Origin: Hydra vulgaris
Taxonomy: Eukaryota > Cnidaria > Hydrozoa > Anthoathecata > Hydridae
NCBI RefSeq assembly: GCF_038396675.1
Contig: NC_088926.1
Span: forward strand, 20,971,501-21,035,500
Reading direction: 5' to 3'
Length of the DNA stretch: 64,000 nucleotides
Shown here: in pieces, positions 1 through 11,755 of the stretch
Layout of the letters: each line of letters starts with the position of its first letter
How positions within the stretch are numbered: position 1 is the first letter of the stretch
The notes under the pieces: model-generated
What the model was told of the DNA's origin: nothing
The model's database searches: none
The model's input: only the letters and a program-made list of their open reading frames with translations
Translations under genes and position numbers: made by a program

Positions 1-2019
1 GCTTGTAAAATTTTTTTCACTGGTTTAAAGAACAACTACAAAGTTTTTTTCATGACTAGAGACCATTTAATAAAGATTTTAGGGTGTTTTTTATATTCCT
101 ATTTCAACAAAATTTTATTTGTATTACTAATACTTTTATTTGTATTAATATTAATTAGATTATAAATTTTAAACATACATAGACCTGTTTTGATAACTTT
201 GGCCTGATATGGGTACCCAAAAAAAAACACATAAAGTGTCTTTCTTTTTTGTGTTTTTTTCAAAATAAAAAAGTAGTTTTTGTTTCAAATGTAGTAGTAT
301 AACTAATTTATGTTTATTTTAGCTATTTTTGCATTATATTATTATTATTTAGTTATTTTTATGTTCATATTTTTTAGAACAATGCGATGGATTTTAATGT
401 TAATACATGCCATGACTCGTTTATAACTCTTATTTAGCTACTAACTGAACATTAGTTTAAAAAAAAAATTTTGATTGATGCTGCAGAAAATTTCTTGAGA
501 CCGTACTCATTGTTTTTTAAACAAGGTAATATTAGTTCCAATGTTTTCTCGGTAAAAGTTGCTGAGAAGTCTTCATTGGTCTGGGTCATCAATTGAAGAG
601 GGTATGTAATGTTTATTTAAAGTGTTTCAACTAATATATTGAAATATTACAAATTATTTTGAATAATGTGATTTTATTTTTTTAATTATTGCAGTTCATC
701 TACCACCTCGACAGTCGCAATCAGCATCAGTTTGTCATCTTCATACTATGGTTGAAGGTATTTAAGAAACAGACAATTTTAATGCTTATACTTAAGTAGT
801 TTCGTTTTAAATAGCAAGTTGTTGCTCTTATTTTTACCTTTTTTTTTATACTCTCTTAGTTTTCGAATGAGTTATTGTAAATCCAAAAATCAACTTAATA
901 TTGTAATATTTTGTTATATATAATTTAGTCTGGTTATATTTCTATTAAGTAAAGTTTATTTTGTGAAAATAAACCTGACTTTTTTCTTTGTTATTTTTGT
1001 ATATTATTATTTTTGAAAATAAGCTTTTAATTCTAAAAAAGTTATTAAAAGCATTAAAAACCCAAATTTGACAAATTTTTTTAATTTACCGGACTGGTCT
1101 GGTGCCAAACTTTGTTAAGATAATTTATGCAGTATGTATTTTTTAAATAATAATTTTTAATGCGGAAAAATAATTTACCGGCCTTACTCTTTACTTGTTA
1201 TGTAATGCCTCGTTAATTTTACGAACGACTCACCCAGATTAAACATGAGGGGCAACTGCTTTGAAAATTATTACACTACCACCACCTTGAAGTTTGTGGC
1301 TTCAAACTAAGTTTTTTTTTCTTGTTTCATTAGGCAAAATATTTAAATAGAATATTTGAATAAAAACTAAAACAATATTGAGCTAATTTAGTTTTTTATT
1401 TTCATAAAAACTTATATTGCCACGAAAGGTTCTAGTTTATGGAATACTTGGTGCTGTGGCTATTGGTCTGGCCCCCAAAATCTGTTGTTAGGGCCCCAAA
1501 ATTTTTATTATTAACCATTTTTACAAAAAAATCTTTAAATTTCGAAAAGGTTCCACTAAATTGTGGCAATGAGCCGTTTAGTTCGATGGGCTTCCGCAAG
1601 TGTTGGCATAAAGAAGCCTAATTACTTTGACTTTAATAAACAATCGCCTAAAAATGTTCTTCCTTTTTTCTATCAAAAAAATTCAACGAGAACATTTGAT
1701 GTAAATAAATTAAATTTTTTTTAAGGTTTCAATTTATTTTAAATTTTTTATAATTTATTTTATAAACAATAAAACAACTAATCTTAGCTATACTCGAATA
1801 GAGTTTTTAAATCTAACAGTAATTTTAGTTTTTTATAATTTAATATTTGTAAGATACTCTTTACAATAAAAAAAAGCATGTCTCGGCTTAAGTGGTGTAA
1901 TGATAAAACAAAAGAACGGGTCATTTCTAAAAACCTTAGGCCACTTTATTGCTAAAATAAGTCAAGCTCCGATTTGCATCATCTGCGGTTAGATAAAAGT
2001 TCTCTTAATAAATCTAATA
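1..2019. other. AT-rich stretch without a recognised gene
   Basis: No recognisable coding domain. Two short segments look exon-like: one ends near 601 before a GTATGT donor, and one runs from about 694 to 756 between a TTGCAG acceptor and a GTATTT donor. The possible second exon reads as a short open segment but matches no family I know. The rest is poly(A)/poly(T)-rich sequence. Confidence 0.4.
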
Positions 2020-2990
2020 AATTTTTGCTGACGACTGAACTTTATACTCCAGTCTTGACAAAAAGTCTTTTCTTTTCGATCGCTTAGAACAGGCAGTCGA
2101 TCTTAAATCTGATTTCACTCTTGTAACAGATTTAAGCTTACAATGGCTTGTAAATTTTAACTCCAACAAAACTCTTTAAAAGTTATTTACTGCAAACAAC
2201 TAACGCAGTTCTGTCGACATTCTTATATTAATGAATGGCAACCCTCTCACTGAGTTTTCTCCTTTACGTCTACTTAGATTTTCGTTTACTACTGACTTTT
2301 AAAGGAAACCATATATAAAATCGATTGCTAAATTAGCATCTGCTAACTTAGCAGAGGCTAATTTAGCAGATGCTAATTTAGCACGATAAGGGTTTGCTTT
2401 ATCGTGCTGAATTAGCATCTTCTAAATTAAAAAAAAAAGTTTAGCTTGACTAAGAAAATGGCGAGCACGATAAAGCTTTGCTTTATCGTGCTCGCCATTT
2501 TCTCTCTCCTCATTCCATTCTCTACAAACCTCATATTCGCCGTTGTCATATTTGGGCAGGTTCTTCTGATGATGCTCTTTCTCTTCTAAACAAGGTCCAA
2601 AAACGCAATGTAGACGTAGTTGGAACCGCTCTATCTACTAAGCTTGAGCTTCTTTCCCATCGTAATAAAGTTGCATCTCTTTCTCTTTTCTACAAATACT
2701 ATCATGGTTGCGGCTCAAAGGAGCCATCGTCCCTAACTCCATTAGCTAAAATTCATTCTTGCTTGACTCGTCTAAAAACTTTTATTTGTCTAGTTTTTTC
2801 TGCGCATTTAACCCTTTGGAACTAACTCCCACCTTCATGTTTTTCTAACTTATACAATCTTCAACATTTTAAGTTTTCTGTCAACCGTTTTTTTAGTCTA
2901 TAAGTCCTTTCTTTTTTTTCTAATAACTCCCAACTTATTAGTGGTTGCTTGCAGCCAGAAAAAAAAAACAAAAAAAAACAGGCGTTACAA
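2020..2990 (+). pseudogene. 3' half of a LINE reverse transcriptase (relic)
   Basis: Translation from 2021 gives FADD, the RT catalytic box, followed at once by a stop, then a stretch reading SLDKKSFLFDRLEQAVDL and QWLVNFNSNKT. This is the part of Jockey/CR1-type RT proteins just after the active site. The C-terminal part resumes at about 2478 with LYRARHFLSPHSILY, HIWAGSS and LSHRNKVASLSLFYKYYHG, all typical of the LINE C-terminal region. Between the two, 2340-2479 is replaced by inverted copies of the same coding sequence. An A-rich 3' tail lies near 2960-2985. It is dead: it has an in-frame stop after FADD, frameshifts and no endonuclease. The exact clade within the Jockey/CR1 group is uncertain. 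Confidence 0.75.
2362..2502. repeat. Two adjacent hairpins formed from LINE coding sequence
   Basis: The first hairpin has arms at about 2362-2389 and 2399-2426, with roughly two mismatches. The second has perfect 23-bp arms (2454-2476 and 2480-2502) around a 3-nt TTT loop. The right arm of the second is the genuine RT coding sequence (LYRARHFL); the left arm is its inverted copy. Confidence 0.85.
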
Positions 2991-4984
2991 CATGCATTGT
3001 ATTGAAGTCACTGACTTTTGGTGTTTCTTAAACTGAAGCACTTAATATCTGCAGAAATCTAGTTAAAGTGCTAGTTTATATCAAAATTTATTGTAAAAAA
3101 TAGTGATAGTGAAAAAACTGCATAAAATCTTTGAGTCAAATAATTTATACAAATTCTATCGGTCAAACCCGGAGTATAATACACTATTACAATTTTTTTT
3201 GTTTTGTTTTAATAAGGAATATTGTTTCGAAAATAATATTTTAACAGCCAAAATTCATACATTTTCCGTGATTGGATTTTTTGTTTGAAAAACAAAAAGT
3301 TTTTTTTTATATAAAAACCATCTCTTTTTGTATTTAGCAGTTTTCAAAAATTAAAAAATATTACAATGAAAAATTAGAAAACAGCATATTTCAGCGGGGT
3401 CGGAGCGATTTTAAAAGTGGATGAGATAACCCAATGTTATCCTCCCGTTTTACACATCCGTTATTAAAGAATTATTTTTATTGAATGACATTAGTGTGAA
3501 AATAAATATATAAGAAACTAATGTATAAGAAGTTATTATGTAAGAAACTAAAATGTTAAAGAAACCTTGTTTGAAAACGTATTTTATCCATAAAACCTTT
3601 GAATTGGTCAGGTTGTTAAAAATCACTTGTTAGCATAAAATGTATGAACCAATAATCCTAATATTGAGAAACATCTGAACATGTATTGCCTAGATAACAC
3701 TTTTAAATAATGAAAAGTAATTAACTGAATAGTTGAAAATAAGTTTATAATAGTAATTAATTCCTAATAAATAGGAGTTTTGATTAGTTTTTTAAGGCTT
3801 TTAAAATCATAAATTGGTACATTTAAATAATAGAAAGAAAACTCCTTCTGTATGTAGTAGAAAATATTAACTTGCTTTAGTTTAGAGATAATTTATCGAG
3901 CAGAGAGCAGTGCATATTATATCAAACAGCAAAAATAACTATATCAACATAAACTTTCGGAGTTCCTCATGGCATGACCGTGGGGTAGTTTTTTTACTTT
4001 ATTTAAATTTTTTGGAAATGAAACATTTTAATCTTTTTTTTTGTTTATGACTACTTTTTAATATGGCTAAAGACCTGAGTTTACATTAAAATTTTATTTT
4101 CGAAAATTGGCATTGACTTTTCATTTACCATTTTTATAAAAAATAACTATGGGTTTTTTTTATATATTATAAAATTTACATACTATTTAAATATTATAAA
4201 AACAACAACATATTTTTAACATAGATAATTTTAATTTTTATAAAAAGCTACCTTCTGTAAGCATCAGAGCTCAATAGTAACTCTTCACAATTGTTATTTA
4301 GTTATTATGCTTTTGCTATTCATACTAGAAATTCAAATCGGAAATAATTATCAAAAAATATTTATACGTTCTCTAAATATTGGACTTCAAAAGTTTTAAA
4401 AAGTGACTTAAGAATACTTACCCAGTAATGTTAAACACATTTTTAAATTTGAAATTAAAACAGCAGAACCAATTTTGCATAGTTATTTATTTTTATTATT
4501 TTATATTACCTAATTAAGACTTATAGGCGATAAAATATATATGGTAGACATATTGCTTGTCTAAAGATCATGATTCAAAAGTACGCAAAAAGTGATTTTT
4601 TTCAATCTTAATTTTTATCAAAAAAAAGACTTTGTTAGTCTAACTATTATTTTTTAATTAATAATCTTCATTTGTTCAACTATTTTAAAATATAAAAATA
4701 TCCATTGGAAAGAAAAGGCTACTTATAAATTAGGTTGTGTTGTCGAAGTGAGATTGAAGATGTATCTATTTTGCGTAATTAATGTAATTAATTTTATATT
4801 TTGAGGTATTTTACCAAATTAAGATTTATAATTAAAAAAAATTATAGACTACTAAAGTCTTTGAATAAAAATGAATATTAAAAGAAAAGAAAAATTAGTT
4901 TTTGAGTACTTTGAAGCATGCTATTTAGACAAGCCTTATGTCCGCCATATATATTTTTTCGTTTATTAAGTCTCAAATGAAATA
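2991..4984. other. AT-rich stretch without a recognised gene
   Basis: The stretch is about 2 kb of low-complexity AT-rich DNA. Short open frames occur but have no recognisable domain, and no terminal repeats or RNA gene features were seen. Confidence 0.4.
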
Positions 4985-6200
4985 GTTATTGTGGGTGGAG
5001 CAAGTTATGTTTATATCTGTTGCAATACTGCCATTGTACTTATCGATTAAACGAAGAAAACCTTTGACTTCTTGTTTATTTCTGACAAAAGCATGCACAT
5101 TTTTAGGGAAAGATTTTGAATATTTGACGAGCTTTTCCTCGTGGTCTGTTATCGCCTTATCTATAGTCTTCTTTAGTAACTTGCAAGCAAGTTTATGTTT
5201 TGCTCGAAGTACCTCATGTGTTTCGCGACCAGCTGCAATATATTTACCCCAGAGTTTCTCTTTTTTTTCCGGATAGTTTCAAGTACTTCTGGCGTAATCC
5301 ACATTGGTTTGATTTTTATAGAACGGTGGAGTTGTTGTTGAAATGAATTTAATGACTGCTTCGTTGTAGTTTTTAACTAGAATCTGGTCATTTTTATGTA
5401 CAGAGATTCTATTACATGTTTTTATCCAATCTATAGATGCTATGCAGGTTGATAAGGAATTGTAATCAGCTTTGCTCCAGATAAATTGTTTTTTCATCGG
5501 AGTAATTGTTGTATTGTGCCCCGTCAAAGCAAAGAGTAAGTGTATCATGCAATGTACTTGACATCCTGGTGTATCGCCTAGATTTATGGAGCAGTCTGGT
5601 TTGTCTGAGATTATTAGGTCAAACGTGCTACTAAAAGGGACATGCCTATGCTGACGATATGTTGGAAATGTATCCAGCTGCGTAAGATGGCACTCATTGA
5701 GGCATTCTTGAAATTTTAGCTCGGTTGGGAGCTTGTGGGCTACATAAGCAATGATTGCTACAGCACTTCCTTCTTCAATGGATTTGTAAAATGTTTTATT
5801 AAGATCTCCATAAGAAACATTAAAGAGCAGCCTAGTTTTTGATAAACAGTTTTTGCTGCTAATATGGTATCTAAAACACAAACAAAGTAGTCATCGTTGT
5901 AGTTGTGGAGACGATTAATACAACCGATGAGAATGATATCTTTCCCAATTTTGATCACACGTCATACTTGTTTAACTTCGGGCGAGTTAAGTTGGGCAAC
6001 ATTAGTTTTCTCAGCTACAATACTATCCTTGTTGTAAATGGCAACACTGCCTCCTCTGCCGATTCTGTCCATAGGATGTAATTGATAACCAGCGATTGAT
6101 GCATCAGAATTGCTCATGAACCAGGTTTCTGTAAACCATATGACATGTAATAACAGCGATAAATCTCGGGTGTTAGCTAACCTGGCAACAAGTTCATCAT
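4985..6200 (-). pseudogene. LINE endonuclease and RT linker relic (antisense)
   Basis: Read on the minus strand, the segment starts with KHDELVARLANTRD and FTETWFMSN, the endonuclease strand holding the catalytic Glu. GRGGSVAIYNKDS and IILIGCINRLHN follow, then TFDLIISDKPD and SKADYNSLSTCIASIDW, the C-terminal part of Jockey/CR1-type AP-endonucleases. From about 5275 down to 4990 the frame reads KLWGKYIAAGRE, KHKLACKLLKKTIDKA and FVRNKQEVK, the lysine-rich linker before the RT. The RT itself is missing. Several frame breaks are present. The 5' end of this protein is cut exactly where the plus-strand CR1-like element begins, and its upstream part appears beyond that element, so the two pieces once formed one LINE. 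Confidence 0.8.
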
Positions 6201-6205
6201 GTTTA

Positions 6206-6509
6206 TCTTAATGTAACTGGAGTAAATATTGAAAGAGCCCCTCGGACAGGTAAACCTGATTTAAATAAGCCAAGAACAATTGTGATAAAACTACTTGACT
6301 ATAAAGATAAGATAAAAATACTAAAAAATGCGAACAAACTTAAAGGCTCCGGAATATTTATTAACGAAGATTATTCAATTGAAACAGCGTTGATACGGAA
6401 AAAGCTTTTTGAAGAGAGAAAGTTGCACAGGACAAACGGTAAATATTGTATTGTTGTATATGATAAATTAATTATAAAGGAATTTAGGAAAACGAGTGCC
6501 ATCAATTAA
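6206..6509 (+). pseudogene. CR1-like copy 1 ORF1, C-terminal fragment
   Basis: Frame from 6206: NVTGVNIERAPRTGK, then KLLDYKDKIKILKNANKLKG and YCIVVYDKLIIKEFR. This matches the C-terminal domain of L1-type ORF1 proteins, which bind nucleic acid in the retrotransposon RNP. The coiled coil and RRM portions are lost through 5' truncation. The 33770-34401 ORF1 shows the same domain in a longer context. Confidence 0.75.
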
Positions 6510-6551
6510 ATTATTTATATTTTTTGGTTCTTAAAATTACTCTTATTTAAA

Positions 6552-7138
6552 ATGGCTGAGGAAACTGATTTGTCAAACTTTGAATTTAAAACATTTAAAA
6601 TTAAAAATTCAATCCTTTTAAATCGCAGTTCTGATCCTGATATTAATTTTTATAATGATGATGAACTAATTAAAAATATTAGCCCATTATATTATAATCC
6701 ATACTCAAAAGACATTACCAAAGGAATGGATGATAACTCATTTTCAATTCTTCATATTAATATCAGGAGTTTAAAAAAAAAATTTGAATTATTAAAACAG
6801 TTTCTATATAAAATTAAAATTAATTTTCAAATTATTTGTCTTAGTGAAACATGGTGTCAAGACAAAAATGTTGAGAACGATTCATATTTCCAAATACCCA
6901 ATTACAATGTAGTCCACCAAATTAGAGACCTGGGCAAGGAAGGCGGGGGTTTATGTATGTTTATTAAGAATTCATTATTATTCAAATTTAATTCAATTTT
7001 AAGTTCAATCACAAACGATTATGAGTCATTATGTGTGGAAATCATTAATAAAGCCTCATAAAACATTGTCGTGCATGCATTATTCACACCACCATCAGGA
7101 AATATTAATGCGTTTAAAGATCACATTAAAAATTTCGA
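6552..7138 (+). pseudogene. CR1-like copy 1 ORF2, endonuclease part
   Basis: The start at 6552 follows an A-rich leader 42 nt after the ORF1 stop. About 55 low-complexity residues come first. Then the AP-endonuclease fold appears: SILHINIRSLKKKFE, IICLSETW (catalytic Glu) and GGGLCMFIKNS. A TAA interrupts at about 7059-7061, and after it the frame reads NIVVHALFTPPSGNINAFKDHIKNF to 7138. The central part of the domain is deleted: the sequence jumps to TSIDQIITNEF, the region just before the catalytic SDH. Endonuclease activity is therefore not expected. Confidence 0.75.
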
Positions 7139-9470
7139 GTGACTAGCGGTAGTGCAACGTCAATAGACCAAATTATAACTAATGAATTTATCAATACAAA
7201 AATCAAAACTGGAATATTTAAAACGGACATTTCGGATCACTTTCCGATTATTATAATATCAAAGAAATGCATTCAGCCTGATGCTTATAAAAAAAAAGTT
7301 ACAACACGAATTATAAACGATACATCCATAAAATATTTTCATTATCTTATATTGTGTGTTAATTGGAACGAGACGCTAAAAAATCAAAATGCCAATGAAG
7401 CCTACGATATCTTCTTAACTGAATTTCTTACTCATTATAATGAAGCATTCCCTAAAATTACTAAATTAGTCAAATCGAAAACGCTTTTAAACCCATGGAT
7501 AACGAAGGGAATCCTTAAATCTTCTAAAATTAAACGATTATATTGTAAGTTTCTTAAAAAAAGAACTTTGGTAAATGAAACTACTTATAAAAGTTATAAA
7601 CGTTTATTTGAATCTGTTCTAAAACGCTCAAAAAAAAAATATTATTCTGAAAAATTAAAGAAAAACAACAGTACACAAAAAACATGGAACATTATTAAAG
7701 AGGTAATTGGCAAGAAAAATCTGGAACGAAATGCACTTCCAACTAATCTTAAAATTAATAATAACTTAATTGTAAATAAATCATTAGTTGCAGAAACACT
7801 TAATAACTTTTTTGTTAATGTAGGTTCGAATTTAGCCTCTAAAATAGGACCATCTCAGACAAACTTTCGTTCATACCTAACACCAAATAAATCTGTCATG
7901 TCTGATCATGAACTTACAGAAGATGAATTATTAAACTCAGTTTCTTTACTAAAACCTAATAAAAGTTCGGGTGCTGATGATGTCAGTAGTATTGTCATTA
8001 TTAAATCAATAAATTTTATAAAAATACCACTTTTACATATTTTTATTTTATTTTTAAAACACGGAGTTTTTCCTGAAAACTTGTGCAAAGGTTACACCAA
8101 TCTATAAAACAGGTGATCCTTCTGATGTCTCAAACTACAGACCAATCTCAATTCTTACCTGCTTTTCCAAGATTTTAGAACGTGTTATGTATAACAGACT
8201 GTTTTCTTTTTTAACTAATAATAAAACTCTTTACGATAAACAATTTGGGTTTATCGTAAAGAATTTTATTATTAGTTAAAAAATCTGGCAATTCAACTAT
8301 CATGCAATCATTCATCTAGTACACGAAATATTTAAAGCTTTTGATGAAAACAAATATACTTTAGGCGTCTTTATTGATCTAAGTAAAACTTTTGATACGG
8401 TGGATCATAATATTCTCCTGCACAAACTTAAAAAATATGGTATCATAAGTTTTAACATAGCATGGTTTAAAAGTTATCTAGCAAACAGGAAACAGTACAT
8501 CTCGTTTAATGATAGTAAAACGGATTTAGCGACAATTTCCTGCGGCGTCCCACAAGGATCAATTTTAGGGCCCCTTTTATTCCTCATTTATATAAATGAC
8601 TTAAATAAATTTTCAAGTATCTTAAATTCAATCCTATTTGCAGACGACACCAACTTATTTTATTCTGATAAGGATATTAATTCTTTATTTGAAACAGTAA
8701 ACAAAGCGCTTGCAAAACTAAGTGAATGGTTTATAGCAAATAAATTATCCATAAACATAAAAAAAACAAAGTATACTTTCTTCGATCATCTTCATGAAAA
8801 GAGACTCATCCCATTAAATAACTCTTGTATAATAAGAGAGCGTTCATTGTTATTTCTTGGTGTTGTTATTGATGAAAATGTGAGTTGGAAGGAGCACATA
8901 AATATAATTCAAAATAAAATTTCGAAAAATATCGGTCTACTCTACAAAGCTAAGCAGTTATTAAATCAAACCTGTTTAAAATATATTTATTTTTCATTTA
9001 TTCATAGCTACCTAAGTTATGCAAACGTTGCCTGGTGTAGCACTAACGTAACTAAAATAAATAAACTATCAATTAAACAAAAGCATGCTTTAAGAATTAT
9101 TGGAAATGTAGATCGTTTCTCACACACTAAACCTCTATTCATTAAATTTAATATTCTCAACGTATTTCAACTAAATCTTTATCAAATTCTTATTTTTATG
9201 TTCAAAGTTAATAAAAAAATAGCACCTATTTTATTTAACTCTTTTTTGGAAAAAATATATCATCTATACCCAACACGATTTTCAGAAAACAATTATGTTC
9301 AACCTAAAACCTATCACTCTGTTACTAAGTTCTCAATTGCTAACAGAGGTCCTAAACTATGGAACATGCTATTAAATAATGAGTTAAAAACTATTTCTTC
9401 TATTAAACAATTTAAAAACAAACTTAAGCAAAAGCTTTTAATAAATGACAACGAATTAAAATTTTTCTGA
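7139..9470 (+). pseudogene. CR1-like copy 1 ORF2, endonuclease end and reverse transcriptase
   Basis: The N-terminal part carries the SDHFPI motif (endonuclease His). A lysine-rich linker and NKSSGADDVS (RT motif) follow. At about 8090 the frame shifts, and 8207-8283 contains an inverted duplication that destroys the FGF-R/K motif region. The frame is then open from 8400 to 9470 with DHNILLHKLKKYG, CGVPQGSILGPLLFLIYIND and FADDTNLFYSD, the catalytic Asp pair. The thumb and C-terminal region end at 9470. The family is CR1-like by motif order. The protein is not functional as a whole, although the palm core is well preserved. Confidence 0.85.
8207..8283. repeat. Hairpin inside RT coding sequence
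   Basis: Arms of 34 bp (8207-8240 and 8250-8283), one mismatch, 9-nt loop. The left arm is the expected RT coding sequence (LTNNKTLYDK); the right arm is its inverted copy, replacing the sequence expected after QFGF. Confidence 0.9.
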
Positions 9471-9929
9471 AGCCTTTGATTAGGAGTAATCACGTTTGTC
9501 TATTTCTCTATAAATATGGTTAAAATATATATTCTATATATAGTTTAATTAGTACATTATGACGTTGTTTTTTATCTGATATAATAAACTTTACATATAT
9601 AAAAGACGCATTATGATACTAAAAATGTTTTTAAAAAATGTTTTTTTTTTTTTTTAGTTTGTTTGTTTGATGTTCGTGTATTATTTGTTATTTTATGATT
9701 TAAATTCAAAAGGTTTATAAATCTAAAACCAGTTAGGAAAAAAATAATTTGATTAAAATAATTAATTAAAAAATCTTCGTATACTTTTGGATATATTACA
9801 CTGTAATATAGCGTAAAATGTTTTTTAGTTTTTATTTATTGTTATTTTATTTTAATGCAACGTTTTGTTTGACGTTTGTTTAACGAGTTACTTTGTTTTG
9901 TATTTTTATTATTGACATTTTTATTTAAA

Positions 9930-9974
9930 GGGGCTTGGTGATAAGACAGAACTTGTCTTCTTCTTGCCCCAGCC
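9930..9974 (+). other. Conserved 3'-UTR stem-loop of CR1-like LINE
   Basis: GGGGC, then GATAAGACA, then TGTCTTCTTC and GCCCC form a stem with a short loop. The same hairpin is found at 37748-37790 in copy 2 at the same place relative to ORF2. In CR1/L2-type elements the 3' end is the site recognised by the RT, so this is the probable template-recognition structure. Confidence 0.7.
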
Positions 9975-10050
9975 ATGTAATTATATATTTTATTGCATAA
10001 ACTTGTAAACTTTTCTTATCGGCGAAATACATAATAATAATAATAATGAT

Positions 10051-11330
10051 AATCTTTATTTATAATAATATTTAGTGAGCATGGATTATTGGCCCAGTAA
10101 TAAAGTGTATCAGAAAAATTGGTAGTTGGTGGATCTCTAAGCAAAGCTTTATTGTGACTGTATTGTAGTTGTAAAGTTCGTTTAGGTTTTTCCCGTTTAG
10201 GTTTTAATGTTTTGGTTTTTGATAAATTTCTTTCTGGCAAACTTAACTTGCCAGCGTCATTTGCAGAAACATTCGAACAATGCAAAAATGTTGATAGAGG
10301 TGTCAAGATAATTGGACAGTCCAAAGACTCCTTTAGTGTTGCTGACATGTTAGTTTGCATCAGTGATGATACGCTAGACCTATTTTTTGCTAATATCAAT
10401 TTTTCATCTGAATTTAGTTCCTTAGAAAATAGTTTTAGTTGAACTGGTATTGAAGATGGTATGATTTGGGACAACACAATATCACCCGGTAACTCTTCTG
10501 TGGAGCAATATGATAAATGCGTTGTGAAATTGTTTTTTATTGTGTTAGTTTTAGTTGTAGGATTAATTCGCTTGTACAGAAACCGGTGGGGATGAATTGC
10601 TATTGGATAATTTTAATTTACTTAACCTCAGTACCTTTGATACGAAAGTAGTGAGTACCAGTAAATTTATTGTTTTCTCGCGGTATTTCTTTGTTTAGAA
10701 TGTTTCTTTTTGTGAGTAGCTCTTTCCTTAAACTGCGCTCTGCACCGGTTAAAGCAGGTTGAATATATACGTTGCTAAAGTCTTGGCTTTTAGCTAAGTT
10801 TTTGGCGCGTTTTAAGATTTCATTTCTTATAAAATTCATCATCATGTTTTCTGTGTTCTTCTTCTGGTTTAATTGATTTTTTTAATCCGTATAAGACTAT
10901 AATATTTGCTTTTGATCTTTTTCTGATTGAAATTTCAAAACTGCCATTAAACAGTTATTTTCTTGTGCATTAAGTTTCGTTGATTTATCTATGTTGCTGA
11001 AAAGCGGAATTACAACATTATCCGGCTACTTTGTTTCTAATGCTCTAAATCTTTTGCTTAGATCAATTATTTGCTTTTCTTGTTTATCAAAAACTGCCTT
11101 GAAAGCCTTCTGTGAAATGCTCTTGTTTTAAGACTGCAGTTTTTTGATTAGGGTTAGGTAGTGGAATTTCTGCCTTAGCACACAATTTGGTTATTATTTT
11201 GCCAAAATTGTCAAGATCAAACAAATCGAGCAACATTACAGCTGATGCTATCGGATGATCCAAGCTGATATTGATTAATGTTATTTATTTGATTGTGGGA
11301 GGGCTATCACGCTAAATAACAGTGGATTAT
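10051..11330 (-). pseudogene. ORF1 region of the antisense LINE (upstream piece)
   Basis: Continues the antisense LINE of 4985-6200 on the far side of the CR1-like insertion. Next to the insertion the minus strand reads NNPCSLNIIINK, which joins KHDELV of the endonuclease as the usual N-terminal motif NARSLLNKxDEL. Further upstream, minus-strand 10845-10618 encodes MMMNFIRNEILKRAKNLAKS and FSNVYIQPALTGAERSLRKE, a C-terminal ORF1-like motif seen next to zinc knuckles in Jockey/CR1-type elements. The stretch from 10850 to 11330 is less clear. No zinc knuckle was identified. The product would be an RNA-binding Gag-like protein. Confidence 0.55.
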
Positions 11331-11549
11331 CTCCCTGAAGTGAAATATTTATTATATATGTGTATCTTATTACATAGGGACTGGTACTCTAGAAACAAGC
11401 TTTAAAGGTCTAAGAACTTTAGTAGCTTTTGTAACTTTAATTGATCCACCTTGAAGTCCAGCATAGGGCAGAATACTTATTAACACAAATAATGTAAAAA
11501 TTTAATCCGTCATATATTGAATTTAAAGCCAAAAGGTTCCTGCAAAGTT

Positions 11550-11755
11550 GTGGCGAGTGAGTTTTTATTTTTTTTAATTTTTGGTGCCCCAAGATATCTT
11601 TACGGTCCTATCACAGAACACCGTGGAAGCGCATTTGAAAGGAAGTTTACGCCCCCTTCCTTACCGATGTTGTAAAACTTGCCCAAAGGTGGTGTTGAAC
11701 AACGGATCTCTAGCTTTTGAGGCAAGCGCGCTAAACATAGCAGTGAAGTTATGAT
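11550..11755 (-). mobile_element. tRNA-derived SINE, diverged copy
   Basis: On the minus strand a tRNA-like head with a B-box-like GTTCAACACC is followed by a body with GGTAAGGAAGG and CGGTGTTCTGTGA, then an A-rich tail. The body matches the SINE at 26269-26475 (GGTAAGGAAGG, GCGGTGCTCTGTGA), so both belong to one family. The A-box half is badly diverged. Confidence 0.7.

Larger units (their letters stand above)
6205..10050 (+). mobile_element. CR1-like LINE, copy 1 (5'-truncated)
   Basis: A plus-strand non-LTR element truncated in ORF1. It has an ORF1 C-terminal piece, an AP-endonuclease with an internal deletion, a largely readable RT, and a 3' UTR with a conserved GC-rich hairpin at 9930-9974 followed by an ATA-rich microsatellite tail near 10030-10048. 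The family also occurs at about 33700-37850. It lies inside the antisense LINE at 4985-11330, so it is the younger of the two. Confidence 0.85.

Noticed and set aside
2454-2502. A stand-alone MITE or a transcription terminator
   Set aside because: One arm is LINE coding sequence in its proper place, so the hairpin is a local inverted duplication; no run of T follows.
10016-10477. A 153-residue minus-strand protein of its own
   Set aside because: Its C-terminal part is the endonuclease N-terminus of the split antisense LINE; the low-complexity YYYYY end comes from the microsatellite tail of the CR1-like element.
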